Shown in pieces: positions 25,356 to 34,049 of a stretch of DNA of 64,000 nucleotides. The position numbers and the translations under genes were made by a program. Origin of the DNA: SURF-21 sp964462595 (GTDB taxonomy: Bacteria > Actinomycetota > Geothermincolia > Geothermincolales > RBG-13-55-18); assembly GCA_964462595.1 (NCBI GenBank), contig CAYWXM010000016.1:1-64000 (forward strand), in the 5' to 3' direction. How positions within the stretch are numbered: position 1 is the stretch's first letter; every line of letters begins with the position of its first letter. A model generated the notes under the pieces. That model did not search any database and was not told where the DNA came from. It was given only the letters and a program-made list of their open reading frames with translations.

Positions 25356-26069
25356 CTATGACTCGAGGAGTTTTTTCACCTCTTCCGCGGTCAACGGGCG
25401 GTATTTCCCTTCTTCTACACCCCTGAGGCCCAAGGGCCCGAAACGGGTGCGCAACAGGTCCACCACGTTCAATCCCACCGCGGCGCACATGCGGCGCACC
25501 TGGCGCTTTCTGCCTTCGTGTATGTTCATCTCGATAAGGCATCCCTCATCGTCAAGGGAGAGAACTTTCACCCTCGCTGGCGCCGTAATGCCTTCTTCCA
25601 GAGATATGCCCTTACGCAACCCGGACAGGCCCCACGCGGTGAGATGGCCGCACGCCTTTACCAGGTAGGTCTTCTCTACGCCGCGGCTGGGGTGCAGCAA
25701 CCTGTGCGTCAGGTAGCCGTCATTGGTTATAAGCAGCACGCCCCGGGTATCGCGGTCCAGGCGCCCGACCGGGAACAGCCTTCCCTCCTCGTGCAGGAGA
25801 TCCATCACCGTTAAGCGACCCCTGGTATCTTTTACCGTGGTTATATATCCGGGCGGTTTGTTGAGCAGGAAGTACCTCTTCTCTATCTCCAGCTCCAGGG
25901 GAAATCCATCTACCCTGACCCGGTCACGCGAGGGATCTACACGATCCCCGAGTGATGCCCTGCGGCCGTTCACCTCCACTCTGCCGGCTTCTATCAACGC
26001 CTCGCACTTGCGGCGCGAACCCAGCCCTGCCGCGGCCAGCACTTTCTGCAGTCTTTCTCCGGGAACCAT
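25356..26069 (-). CDS. rluB: 23S rRNA pseudouridine synthase (RluB/RsuA family)
   Basis: A 237-residue pseudouridine synthase. The S4 RNA-binding domain is at about residues 3-60 (ERLQKVLAAAGLGSRRKCE). The catalytic motif GRLDRDTRGVLLITNDG contains the nucleophilic aspartate, and EGRKRQVRRM is the C-terminal signature. It follows scpB by 25 bases, the usual scpA-scpB-rluB order. The start at ATG 26069 is preferred; GTG at 26078 would add three residues. RluB is the best fit from context, but RsuA/RluE-like specificity cannot be excluded. Confidence 0.93.
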   Translation of the reverse strand: MVPGERLQKVLAAAGLGSRRKCEALIEAGRVEVNGRRASLGDRVDPSRDRVRVDGFPLELEIEKRYFLLNKPPGYITTVKDTRGRLTVMDLLHEEGRLFPVGRLDRDTRGVLLITNDGYLTHRLLHPSRGVEKTYLVKACGHLTAWGLSGLRKGISLEEGITAPARVKVLSLDDEGCLIEMNIHEGRKRQVRRMCAAVGLNVVDLLRTRFGPLGLRGVEEGKYRPLTAEEVKKLLES

Positions 26070-26094
26070 ACAGCACACGCCTTGCTGCTAGAGA

Positions 26095-27003
26095 TCAGTC
26101 GCCGTGTCCGGGCACGTCGCCCTGCAGGTCGTTCTTTTCGGGTTTGCCCCCATCTCCTGCGCCGCTATCCCCTAAGCCGCCTCGCGCCGGGCTTTCCTCC
26201 TCCTTCGCCTCGCCATCCTCCACCGTTACTTCCCTTCCGGCTTCCTGCACGTACAGCGCTGTTTCGTATTCCCTGCCGGCGGCTTTCTCGCCCGCGCCCG
26301 CAACGGCGGTGGAGATATCTCTATCGTAATCGTAGTCCTGGTCCGATCCACCCCCCGCATCTTCATTCCCCGACCTTCCCGACAGTGAATTCGCTATGCG
26401 CTCGACAGTCCGGGTGTCCGGCTCGAAATCCTCCAGGGGAGTCAAGTCGTCCAGGCTGTTGAGCCCGAACCTTTCGATAAAAGCATCGGTGGTCACGTAC
26501 AGCACGGGTCCACCCGGCGCCCTCTCTTTCCCGGCCTCGGACACCAGGCCATGCTCCTCGAGTACCTTGACCATGTTCTCCGACTGCACGCCCCTCAGGT
26601 TCGCCACCTGCCCGCGGGTTATGGGCTGCAGGTAGGCGATAATCGCCAGGGTCTCAACAGCGGCCCGCGTCAAACGGACGCGGCGTGCGGAGAGCATGAG
26701 CTTCTCGATGTGCGATGCGTAAGCGGGGTGGGTATGCATCCGCCACCCGCCGCCCACCTCCCGCAATTGCATGCCCCTGTTGTATGTAACGTATTCATCA
26801 CGTAGCTCCTGCAGCGCGGACAGGACTTTGCCCTCGTCACACTGCAGGATCTCCGCCATGCGGCGCGCCATCAGCGGATCACTCGCCACCAGGAGCATGG
26901 CTTCCAGCGCACCCTTGATGTCCTCAGTTTCCTGCAGGTCATCCTGGCCGGCCCCCGTTCTCCACATTCTCCCGCCAATGGGTTTAATGTCCATCGCTTT
27001 CAT
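26095..27003 (-). CDS. scpB: Segregation and condensation protein B, with long acidic tail
   Basis: ScpB is the winged-helix partner of the SMC-ScpA condensin. Residues about 28-200 hold the two winged helices (IKGALEAMLLVASDPL, then TRAAVETLAIIAYLQPITRGQV and RGVQSENMVKVL). The last roughly 95 residues are low-complexity, Gly/Asp/Glu-rich and probably disordered, making the protein (302 residues) longer than the usual 190-220. The gene overlaps scpA by 20 bases. Confidence 0.95.
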   Translation of the reverse strand: MKAMDIKPIGGRMWRTGAGQDDLQETEDIKGALEAMLLVASDPLMARRMAEILQCDEGKVLSALQELRDEYVTYNRGMQLREVGGGWRMHTHPAYASHIEKLMLSARRVRLTRAAVETLAIIAYLQPITRGQVANLRGVQSENMVKVLEEHGLVSEAGKERAPGGPVLYVTTDAFIERFGLNSLDDLTPLEDFEPDTRTVERIANSLSGRSGNEDAGGGSDQDYDYDRDISTAVAGAGEKAAGREYETALYVQEAGREVTVEDGEAKEEESPARGGLGDSGAGDGGKPEKNDLQGDVPGHGD

Positions 27004-27718
27004 CTCCTGTCGCGTATACCATGATGTCTCCGAAACGGGTGGCCTGCCTGATGTCTATTTCCTCCCTTTTGTATAGCTCCAGCAGCGCCAGGAACATGGC
27101 GATAAACTCCACGCGCAGGGTGCAGTCCACTGTCAACTGCCGGTAAGAGGTGCTCCTTCCGGCGGTCAGGGTCTCGCGGACCCTGTCCATGAAATCGCCA
27201 ATATTCACCTTTATCGGCGCGATGTACGAGACATCGAGCTCCACTCGAGTCCCCAACAGCTCCCGTGCCGTGACCGACAGCCTGTCCAGCGTAAGCCCGC
27301 GCAGGACGTCGGGCACGATATGGGCGAAGGGCTCCTCGAGGTCCACTTCGCGGTAATAGTATCTTTCCTCGCGTTCAAGCCTTCTCATCAATTCCGTCGC
27401 GGCATCGCGGAACTTCTGGTATTCCACCAGCCTCCACAGCAACTCCTGCCTCAGCTCGGAAGGCCCGGGTTCCTCGACTTCCTCTTCAGGTTCGGGAAGC
27501 AGGTAATCCGATTTCAGCTTGAGCAGCGTCGCCGCTATGAGCAGGAATTCCGTTGCCACCTCCAGGTCCAGTTCGCGCAGGCTCTCCATGTAACCGAGAT
27601 ATTCATCCGTTATCTCGGCTACGGAGATCTCGTAGATGTCTATCTCCCTGCGTCCGATGAGATGGAGAAGAAGGTCGAAAGGCCCCTCGAACACGTCCAG
27701 CTTGACCTGGTAGGGCAC
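26984..27718 (-). CDS. scpA: Segregation and condensation protein A
   Basis: A 244-residue kleisin that bridges SMC heads in chromosome condensation. The N-terminal motif YQVKLDVFEGPFDLLLHLI is diagnostic, followed by DIYEISVAEITDEYL. The middle is charged, and the C-terminal winged helix ends with FIAMFLALLELYKREEI. It is coupled to scpB by overlap and lies 10 bases after trpS. Length is normal. Confidence 0.96.
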   Translation of the reverse strand: MPYQVKLDVFEGPFDLLLHLIGRREIDIYEISVAEITDEYLGYMESLRELDLEVATEFLLIAATLLKLKSDYLLPEPEEEVEEPGPSELRQELLWRLVEYQKFRDAATELMRRLEREERYYYREVDLEEPFAHIVPDVLRGLTLDRLSVTARELLGTRVELDVSYIAPIKVNIGDFMDRVRETLTAGRSTSYRQLTVDCTLRVEFIAMFLALLELYKREEIDIRQATRFGDIMVYATGDESDGH

Positions 27719-27728
27719 GTCTCTCCTT

Positions 27729-28709
27729 TCAGTCTATCCCTATACGCGATCGCACCTCTCGCAGCACCTCGCGCGCCACCGGCTTTACCCTGTCCAGGCC
27801 GCGCTCCATGACCTCCCACGCATAGCCCGGCCTTTCCTGCAGCTCCTTTCGTTTTTCCTGGAACGGCTGCAGCGTTTTCACGAGTCCCTCCGCTAGAATT
27901 TCCTTGCACTCTACACACCCCCGCGCAGCGGTGCGGCATTTCTCCTCGATATCATCCAGAAGGTCCTGTGAATACACCTTGTGCAGCTGGAAGGCGCTGC
28001 ACTTCTCGGGATCACCCGGATCCTTGCGTGTGCGGCGTGCGGGATCGGTGATCATGGACAGTACTTTCTTCCGCAGAACCTCCGGGGAATCCGTGAGCGC
28101 AATATAGTTGCCATAGCTCTTGCTCATCTTGCGGCCGTCGGTCCCGGGTATGCGAGGGAAGTGCGAGAGCATCGACTGCGGCTCGCTGAAGGTCTCTCCA
28201 TAAAGGCGGTTGAAACGCCTCGCTATCTCCCTCGTGAGCTCCAGATGCGGCAACTGGTCCTCCCCCACCGGCACCGCGTCCGCGCGCACTATGAGGATAT
28301 CGGCCGCCTGCAGTACCGGGTAGCCTAGAAATCCATGGGTGGAGATATCCTTATTCTGCAGCTGATCCTGCTGCTCTTTGAAAGAGGGGACTCTCTCCAG
28401 CCAGCCCAGGGGCGTGATCATGGACAGGTAGAGCTGAAATTCCGCGACCTCCGGCATGTCGGACTGGCGATATACCGTCGCCTTCTCGGGATCTACGCCG
28501 GCTGCGAGCCAGTCCAGGACCATCTCCTCGGTATACGGGCGCATGTTACGGGGGTCCTGATAATCGGTGGTCAGCGCGTGCCAGTCCGCGATAAAAAAGA
28601 AACACTCCGCCTGTTCCTGCAGCTCGACCATCATCTTCAGATTGCCATGAAGGTTTCCCAGGTGCAGTTTTCCCGTGGGACGGTATCCGGTAAGTATCCT
28701 CCGCGCCAA
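27729..28709 (-). CDS. trpS: Tryptophan--tRNA ligase
   Basis: A 326-residue class Ic aminoacyl-tRNA synthetase. The ATP-binding HIGH-type motif reads PTGKLHLGN and the KMSKS loop is present as RKMSKSYGN. The frame stays open to 28805, but the extra N-terminus (MAKGEKAKHIEY...) is basic and unlike the family. A TTG at 28709 with AGGAGAGGAG just upstream gives the usual start (LARRILTGYRPTG) and normal length, so I chose it. No T-box element (GGTGGNACCGCG) is visible in the 244-base upstream region. Confidence 0.95.
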   Translation of the reverse strand: MARRILTGYRPTGKLHLGNLHGNLKMMVELQEQAECFFFIADWHALTTDYQDPRNMRPYTEEMVLDWLAAGVDPEKATVYRQSDMPEVAEFQLYLSMITPLGWLERVPSFKEQQDQLQNKDISTHGFLGYPVLQAADILIVRADAVPVGEDQLPHLELTREIARRFNRLYGETFSEPQSMLSHFPRIPGTDGRKMSKSYGNYIALTDSPEVLRKKVLSMITDPARRTRKDPGDPEKCSAFQLHKVYSQDLLDDIEEKCRTAARGCVECKEILAEGLVKTLQPFQEKRKELQERPGYAWEVMERGLDRVKPVAREVLREVRSRIGID

Positions 28710-28953
28710 TTTATCTCCTCTCCTACCCGGGGATAAAGCCAGGCCCCGGTGCTTCCGCATTCCATGTCTATATTCTATATGCTTCGCCTTTTCGCCTTTG
28801 GCCATATCGGCCCCGTCAGAATAACCCCCGCATCGGTGTCCTGACGCATGTTCAATGCCCTACTTTACGATCGCCTTTCATGCACCGTCCAGGCTTTTCC
28901 GTCTTGAGCCCGATCTGCTTTGCCGGATCGCGCATGGGCCGTCTGCCGCGCAC

Positions 28954-29496
28954 CTACAGGGAATCGTCGGCCTCCCTTAAGCGGCGTTCCAGCTCATTCC
29001 CCGGCAGGCCCTGATGCGATCCAACCAGCCTTATCAGCTCCTCTTCGCATCCTATGTGCCTCAGTATCTCCGCCGCTATCTCGCCATGGTGCAGCTGCAC
29101 GAACATGCCTCTCCTCCATCCCCGGGGCAGGCTGAGCGTCCTCTCCATGATCCCGCTGCCGTGAGCGCCGGCCTCGATACTCCGCGCGACGCGTTTCAGG
29201 CATGAAGGAGCGGTTATCTCCAGGGCGGTGTAAAGCCACCGCGTAAAGAGCCCCAGTTCACCATGGAGCTTGCCGCTATCGTGGAGGAGGCCCGCCTTGA
29301 AGAGCAACCGGTCATCCTTCAGTTTCTCCGCTACGGCCAGGGAGTGTGCCAGGTCGTAGCGGGTCATGGACATGAAGAGCGCCTCTTCTTCCGGCGAAAG
29401 GAGCGCCGCCTCCCGCCGCGATCTGGAGCGCAGCCGCGGATCCAGTGAAGCCAGCGTCACCATTACTTTTCCGGGTAGATTGCGCCAGGTGTTCAT
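28954..29496 (-). CDS. HD-domain phosphohydrolase-like protein
   Basis: A 180-residue protein with HD-superfamily metal ligands: His51, His72-Asp73 (LLHDSGK), His136/His137 (LHHGE), His161 and a C-terminal Asp177. HD proteins hydrolyse nucleotides or phosphoesters, and some are regulatory. The ATG at 29496 is two bases after the site-2 protease stop; the longer frame up to 29751 overlaps that gene and was rejected. Its place downstream of a site-2 protease and a CCA-type nucleotidyltransferase, which also often carry HD domains, is notable. No precise substrate can be named. Confidence 0.8.
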   Translation of the reverse strand: MNTWRNLPGKVMVTLASLDPRLRSRSRREAALLSPEEEALFMSMTRYDLAHSLAVAEKLKDDRLLFKAGLLHDSGKLHGELGLFTRWLYTALEITAPSCLKRVARSIEAGAHGSGIMERTLSLPRGWRRGMFVQLHHGEIAAEILRHIGCEEELIRLVGSHQGLPGNELERRLREADDSL

Positions 29497-29498
29497 CT

Positions 29499-30155
29499 TT
29501 AGAACTGGAACGGCAGGCCGAACAGCCTGAACAGTAGATTGGCTACACCGCCCACCGCGTCGCCCAACAGGAACCCGAACATAATCACCATCATGATCAC
29601 GATCACGAACCCGAACGGCTCTATGGAAGCGTACAGCCTCTTGGCCTCCCCGCGCAGGAAATACCCCACTACGCGGGAGCCGTCCAGGGGAGGTATGGGT
29701 ATGAGGTTGAAGACGAAGAGCAGGATATTTATATAGGACACGAAAATGCACGTATAGATTATGCGGTCCAGGGTAGCTCCACCTTCGAGATATGTCAGTA
29801 TCTTGATTATCCCTATGAAGATGGTGGCCAGTACGAGGTTGGACAGCGGGCCGGCGAGGGAAACCCAGATAATTCCCCGCGGCTTACGAAACAGGAAGGG
29901 GTTTATGGGCACCGGCTTGGCGTAACCGATGATAAAGGTGCCGTAGCCCATTATGCTCAACAACAGCAGCATTCCCGGCAGTATCAAGGTGCCGAAGGGG
30001 TCGATGTGGGCCAACGGGTCCAGGGTCAACCTGCCCGCGCTTTTGGCGGTAGTGTCTCCCATGCGGTAGGCCACGTAACCGTGCATGTACTCGTGGACGA
30101 TGACCCCGATGATCAGGCCCAAAAGCATGTAAACGGCTCTTTCCCAATCGCTCAT
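29499..30155 (-). CDS. Site-2 protease family M50 metalloprotease
   Basis: A 218-residue membrane zinc protease with HExxH at His21-Glu22-His25 (VIVHEYMHGYV) and the second zinc motif NLIPIPPLDGSR, with Asp158, inside a later membrane helix. About five or six hydrophobic segments are seen. Family members such as Bacillus SpoIVFB and the YwhC type cleave membrane-anchored regulators. The ATG at 30155 is chosen; the longer frame adds a 21-residue leader. It lies seven bases after the CCA-type fusion gene. Substrate unknown. Confidence 0.9.
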   Translation of the reverse strand: MSDWERAVYMLLGLIIGVIVHEYMHGYVAYRMGDTTAKSAGRLTLDPLAHIDPFGTLILPGMLLLLSIMGYGTFIIGYAKPVPINPFLFRKPRGIIWVSLAGPLSNLVLATIFIGIIKILTYLEGGATLDRIIYTCIFVSYINILLFVFNLIPIPPLDGSRVVGYFLRGEAKRLYASIEPFGFVIVIMMVIMFGFLLGDAVGGVANLLFRLFGLPFQF

Positions 30156-30162
30156 CCCGCCA

Positions 30163-32790
30163 TCAATCTCCTCGTGCCTTTTCCACCAGCCGCCGCGCCA
30201 GATCAAACTCGTCCTCACGGCTCTTCAACCTGCCGTCCAGCTTCTCCGCCCTGATGGTCGCCAAGATGATCCCGTAAGCCCTGGAGGGTTTAAGCCCCAT
30301 CTCAGCCAGGTCGTGCCCGCTCACCTCGGTGTCTATATGTTTCCAGGATTTAACATAATTTTCGACCTGCTCACGGGCCTCCGGGCCTCCGAGCACATAG
30401 AGATATGCTAAGGCTTCCTCCGCAAGCGGGTCAAGGAACCCCAGCGCCACGCTGGGGGACGGGATCTCCACGTTCAATGTCCTTATTACATCCGGGACGC
30501 GGCTCAGGCATTGCAGGATTGCGCCCGTGTCATCGCGTTTGAACCTCATCTGCCGGCACCAGCTCTCAGCCTCCTGCAACGGCAGATCTTCCAGCATCGC
30601 GGACAGGGAGAGTATCCACTTTTTCAACCCCTCGTCTACCAGTTGAGCCGCCTTTTCCATGTGCCTTTCCAGCAAACGATAGCGCGCGCGCATGGCCTCG
30701 TTAACCCGGAGTTCCGGGTGCAGGGTCTGCAGCGCCCCCAGGTCCTGCAGACGCTCCAGCGCCTTGAACGGCAGGGGGCACGGCTCGGAAAATATGTCTA
30801 TCAGCTCATCCCTGACCCTGGCATTGGTGAGTTTCCCCACAATCTCCATCTCCACGGCCCGACTGGCCAGCATCTCGGTCTGGCTCTCGAGCTCGAAGCC
30901 GAAACGCTGCTCGAAGCGTACCGCTCGGAAGATGCGGGTAGGATCTTCCACGAAGCTGAGGTTATGGAGGATGCGCACGTGACGCCTCTCCAGGTCTCGC
31001 AGGCCCCCGAAAAAGTCCAGCAGCTCCCCGAAGTGTTCCCCGCTCAGGGCTATGGCCATGGCGTTGATGGTGAAATCGCGCCTATAGAGGTCCTGCCTTA
31101 TCGAGGATACCTCCACGGTCGGTAGCGCCGCCGGGCGTTCATAGAACTCGGTTCGCGCTGTGGCCACGTCCACCCTGCGGCCGTTGGGCAGGATCACCAC
31201 CGCAGTTCCGAACTTGCGGTGGCTTCTCACTCTCCCCTTGAGAGAGCGCGACAGCTGGCGGGCGAATTCGATCCCCTCCCCCTCCACCACGATGTCCAGG
31301 TCGAGGTTGGGCACTCCCAGCAGCAGGTCCCTGACCACGCCACCTACCAGGAAAACGCTGTAACCTCCCTTCTCCGCGATCAGCGATATGTTTTTCAACA
31401 ACGTCTGCATCTCTCCCGGCAACGAGTTCTGCATCATCTCCAGGATATCCGCGCGTGAGTATCCGGCAGCCCTCCCCGCAGAGATGAACCCCTGCAGGTA
31501 ATCCGAGCCATGCAAGGCTCGGATGACATCCTTGCGAGTAACGATGCCGATCACCCTCCCGTGTTCGACGACCGGCACGCGCCCTATGGCGTTGCCGCTC
31601 ATCAGGGCCTGGATCTCCTGCAGTGACGCTCCCCCATCCACGGCGATGAGGTTGCGCGACATGAAGCCCTTGACCGGAGCGTGCCCCAGCCCGTGATGCC
31701 CGGCCTTGTCCAGGTCCTTGCGGGAGATTATTCCCGTCAGCATCCCCGACTCATCCACTACGGGAAATGCGGTGTGCCCCGTACGCTCCATACGCCGTGA
31801 TGCTTCCGAGATAGGGGTGTCTTCGGTGATGGTCTTGACGGGGCCGCTCATCATCTCTCCGGCGGTTACCAGGGGGCGCACCCTTTCCTCCAGCAACTCG
31901 AACAGCTTGGACCGAGCTTTTTTCAGCGTGTAACCCTTCATGACCGCGGAGCCGGCCTTTGCGTGTCCCCCTCCCCCAAGTCCGCTCAGCACGCCGTCCA
32001 CGTCCACCTTGTCGAGACGCGAGATCCCCACCACCACGACCCTTCCGTGCATTTCGGCCAGCATGAACAGCACGTCGAGGTTCTCGAGATCCGCCAGCTT
32101 GCTTGCTATCATGGATGCACCTTCTACATACTCGTCCATCACCACTGCGGCCAATGCGATCAGCGTCCCCTTCACGCGCCTCAGTTCCAGCCCGTTCAAG
32201 AGCTTTTTCATCAACTCGTGTTGCGCCGTATTCATCGGCGGGTTGAGGAAATGAATGATCACGCCTAGGTTCGCTCCCTCCCGCATGATGTAAGACAAAG
32301 CTTCCGCATCCTCGTAGGTCGAACCGGCGAAGGTCAGCGAGCCCGTATCCTCGTGTATCCCCAGCGCGAAAAGGGTGGCCTCGAATGGGGTTATGGCTAT
32401 TCCCCTGCGCCGGATGATCTTCAGCAGCACGGTTGTCGTCGAGCCCAGCAGCTCACTGTAATCCTTTACCCCGGCCATATCGTTCCCCGAGGGCGGGTGA
32501 TGGTCGTAAACAAAGACCTCGACCCCCGGCCGCTTCGGGATATCACGGAATTCGCCCAGCCGCTCGGCGATGCGATTATCTACCACGACGAGACGGGTAA
32601 CGGCCTCGCTGTCCAGGGCCCGCGGCTCCATGAACTCCAGTACGTCACCGTGCAGGGTTATGAACTCGCGCACGTTGCGGTTCACCGCACCCGCAAAAAC
32701 CATAACCGCTTCGGGATAGAGCTTTTTCGCCGCCACCATCGAGGCGAGGGCATCGAAATCAACGTTGACATGCCCCAGGATCACATCCAT
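30163..32790 (-). CDS. DHH/CBS/tRNA nucleotidyltransferase fusion
   Basis: An 875-residue, three-part protein. Residues 1-310 form a DHH phosphoesterase unit (HVNVDFDALASMV, DHHPPSGND and a DHHA1-like GGGGHAKAGSAVMKG). Residues about 315-435 are a CBS pair (ISEASRRMERTGHTAFPVVD). The rest is a class II nucleotidyltransferase of the tRNA CCA/A/CC-adding or poly(A) polymerase type (FLVGGVVRDLLLG, LDLDIVVEGEG, RRDFTINAMA). The same fusion occurs in other bacteria, where it has been assigned to CC/A-adding enzymes. It probably repairs or matures tRNA 3' ends, with the DHH part acting on nucleic acid or nucleotides. Exact specificity is not decidable. Confidence 0.9.
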   Translation of the reverse strand: MDVILGHVNVDFDALASMVAAKKLYPEAVMVFAGAVNRNVREFITLHGDVLEFMEPRALDSEAVTRLVVVDNRIAERLGEFRDIPKRPGVEVFVYDHHPPSGNDMAGVKDYSELLGSTTTVLLKIIRRRGIAITPFEATLFALGIHEDTGSLTFAGSTYEDAEALSYIMREGANLGVIIHFLNPPMNTAQHELMKKLLNGLELRRVKGTLIALAAVVMDEYVEGASMIASKLADLENLDVLFMLAEMHGRVVVVGISRLDKVDVDGVLSGLGGGGHAKAGSAVMKGYTLKKARSKLFELLEERVRPLVTAGEMMSGPVKTITEDTPISEASRRMERTGHTAFPVVDESGMLTGIISRKDLDKAGHHGLGHAPVKGFMSRNLIAVDGGASLQEIQALMSGNAIGRVPVVEHGRVIGIVTRKDVIRALHGSDYLQGFISAGRAAGYSRADILEMMQNSLPGEMQTLLKNISLIAEKGGYSVFLVGGVVRDLLLGVPNLDLDIVVEGEGIEFARQLSRSLKGRVRSHRKFGTAVVILPNGRRVDVATARTEFYERPAALPTVEVSSIRQDLYRRDFTINAMAIALSGEHFGELLDFFGGLRDLERRHVRILHNLSFVEDPTRIFRAVRFEQRFGFELESQTEMLASRAVEMEIVGKLTNARVRDELIDIFSEPCPLPFKALERLQDLGALQTLHPELRVNEAMRARYRLLERHMEKAAQLVDEGLKKWILSLSAMLEDLPLQEAESWCRQMRFKRDDTGAILQCLSRVPDVIRTLNVEIPSPSVALGFLDPLAEEALAYLYVLGGPEAREQVENYVKSWKHIDTEVSGHDLAEMGLKPSRAYGIILATIRAEKLDGRLKSREDEFDLARRLVEKARGD

Positions 32791-32815
32791 GTAAGCCGAT
32801 TCCCATCATCCATTC

Positions 32816-33778
32816 TCAGCCTACCTGCAGTCCGATATCCCCCAGGGCTGATTCCATGATATCTATGTAGGCCAGTCCCTCTTCGGACTGTATTTCTCCG
32901 TCCTCGTCGCGCGGTTGAGAAACCAGTCGATCGGCCGCTCTCCTCAACTCCTCCGCGCCCGTGAAAACGTCGTAGAGAAGGTCCACCCTCTGCAGTAGAT
33001 CCCCCCCTCCCAGGCCCGCCAGATGCAGGGCCTCTTCCAGAACCTGCAGGGCTTCGAAAGCGGCCGCCGGGATTTCCCCGTCCTCTCTCAACTGGCGCAC
33101 CGTCCCCCACAGCAGCTGGAAGCGCATCTTGACCTCCGGGTTGGCGGCGTTCAGGAGGTGGAGTTCGAAGAGATCTCGCGCGAAACTGGTAGCCATGGTC
33201 GCGAACCTGTCCGCCTGCTCTATCTCCTTTTCGATGTCTTCTTCTTCCAGGGATCCGATCTCCTGGAAACCCGCCTGGCTCTTGCGCATGTCCTCCAGGT
33301 CCTTCTCCAGGTGCTTGATTATCTCCAGCGGTTCAGCCCCCCAGACCCTCGTGCCCCAACTCGCAAGCAGGCGCCGCGCGCTGTTTATCATCTCCAGGCC
33401 GATCACCTTGTCGAGGTCGTCATCGGAGATCACCAGATCCTTCAGGTCTTCCCGGTGCTGGATAATCTTCCTTGTCTCGTGACTCCTGATCATGAACGGG
33501 CTGAATGGTTTCTCCAGAAAGGCCTTTTCCTCTCCCAGCACCTCCTCCAGCACTTCCCTGGTGCTCCAGAATGACCCCATCGCCGTTTCCAGGGCCTCCC
33601 CCACTTTGCCTCGAGCCAGCGACTCCCGCACCTTCCCCCATTCCTTTTCCCACCTGTCTTCCCCTGCGGCGGTCATGGCCTGTATCTTATTCCTCACCCT
33701 GTCCTTTACTCCGACGGGCACTCGCGCCTGCTTGAGGAGATCTCCCAGCCACCCATCGCCAAAGAAGAGGTCGTCCAT
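32816..33778 (-). CDS. Uncharacterised 320-residue helical protein
   Basis: I do not recognise a family. The sequence is almost wholly alpha-helical by composition, with heptad-like charged stretches (VWGAEPLEIIKHLEKDLEDM, then FQEIGSLEEEDIEKEIEQAD). There is no signal peptide, membrane helix or cofactor motif. The C-terminal region (ALQVLEEALHLAG) looks like TPR-style helices but without a clear repeat. It sits 25 bases upstream of the DHH/CBS/CCA gene on the same strand, so the two are probably co-transcribed. The start at 33778 is supported by GGGAG four bases upstream. Confidence 0.75.
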   Translation of the reverse strand: MDDLFFGDGWLGDLLKQARVPVGVKDRVRNKIQAMTAAGEDRWEKEWGKVRESLARGKVGEALETAMGSFWSTREVLEEVLGEEKAFLEKPFSPFMIRSHETRKIIQHREDLKDLVISDDDLDKVIGLEMINSARRLLASWGTRVWGAEPLEIIKHLEKDLEDMRKSQAGFQEIGSLEEEDIEKEIEQADRFATMATSFARDLFELHLLNAANPEVKMRFQLLWGTVRQLREDGEIPAAAFEALQVLEEALHLAGLGGGDLLQRVDLLYDVFTGAEELRRAADRLVSQPRDEDGEIQSEEGLAYIDIMESALGDIGLQVG

Positions 33779-34003
33779 GTGTCTCCCGCCTTTCTACCCG
33801 GCCCTTAAGGCTATTCTATCATTCGCTCAATTATCTTTGTTGGCCTTCCCTACCCCGGTTATCCTGCACTCGAGGACGCCCTATCCTTCTCTCCGCCGCA
33901 CAGGTTTCGTGACCTTTACGTGATGCGAACGGCGGAGCATCGACCCCTGAAACGGCAATCGCCCCCGCTATCAAGAGACCGGAATGGGTTTTCCGTACAC
34001 AGG

Positions 34004-34032
34004 AAAGGGGCCGCTCCGGGGCGGCCCCTTTT
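34004..34032. terminator. Bidirectional intrinsic terminator
   Basis: AAAGGGGCCGC pairs with GCGGCCCCTTT around a short loop, with A-tracts and T-tracts on both flanks. It would end the minus-strand radical SAM message 18 bases after its stop codon. The 225-base stretch between it and the 320-residue protein gene at 33778 holds no open frame I can support. Confidence 0.85.
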
Positions 34033-34049
34033 GCTGTCTGACTGGGGTA

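Noticed and set aside
28710..28953. T-box leader before trpS
   Set aside because: No GGTGGNACCGCG-type antiterminator sequence or specifier structure was visible.
28954..29751. 265-codon version of the HD protein
   Set aside because: Its first 85 codons overlap the site-2 protease and are arginine/His-rich; the ATG at 29496 gives the sensible start.
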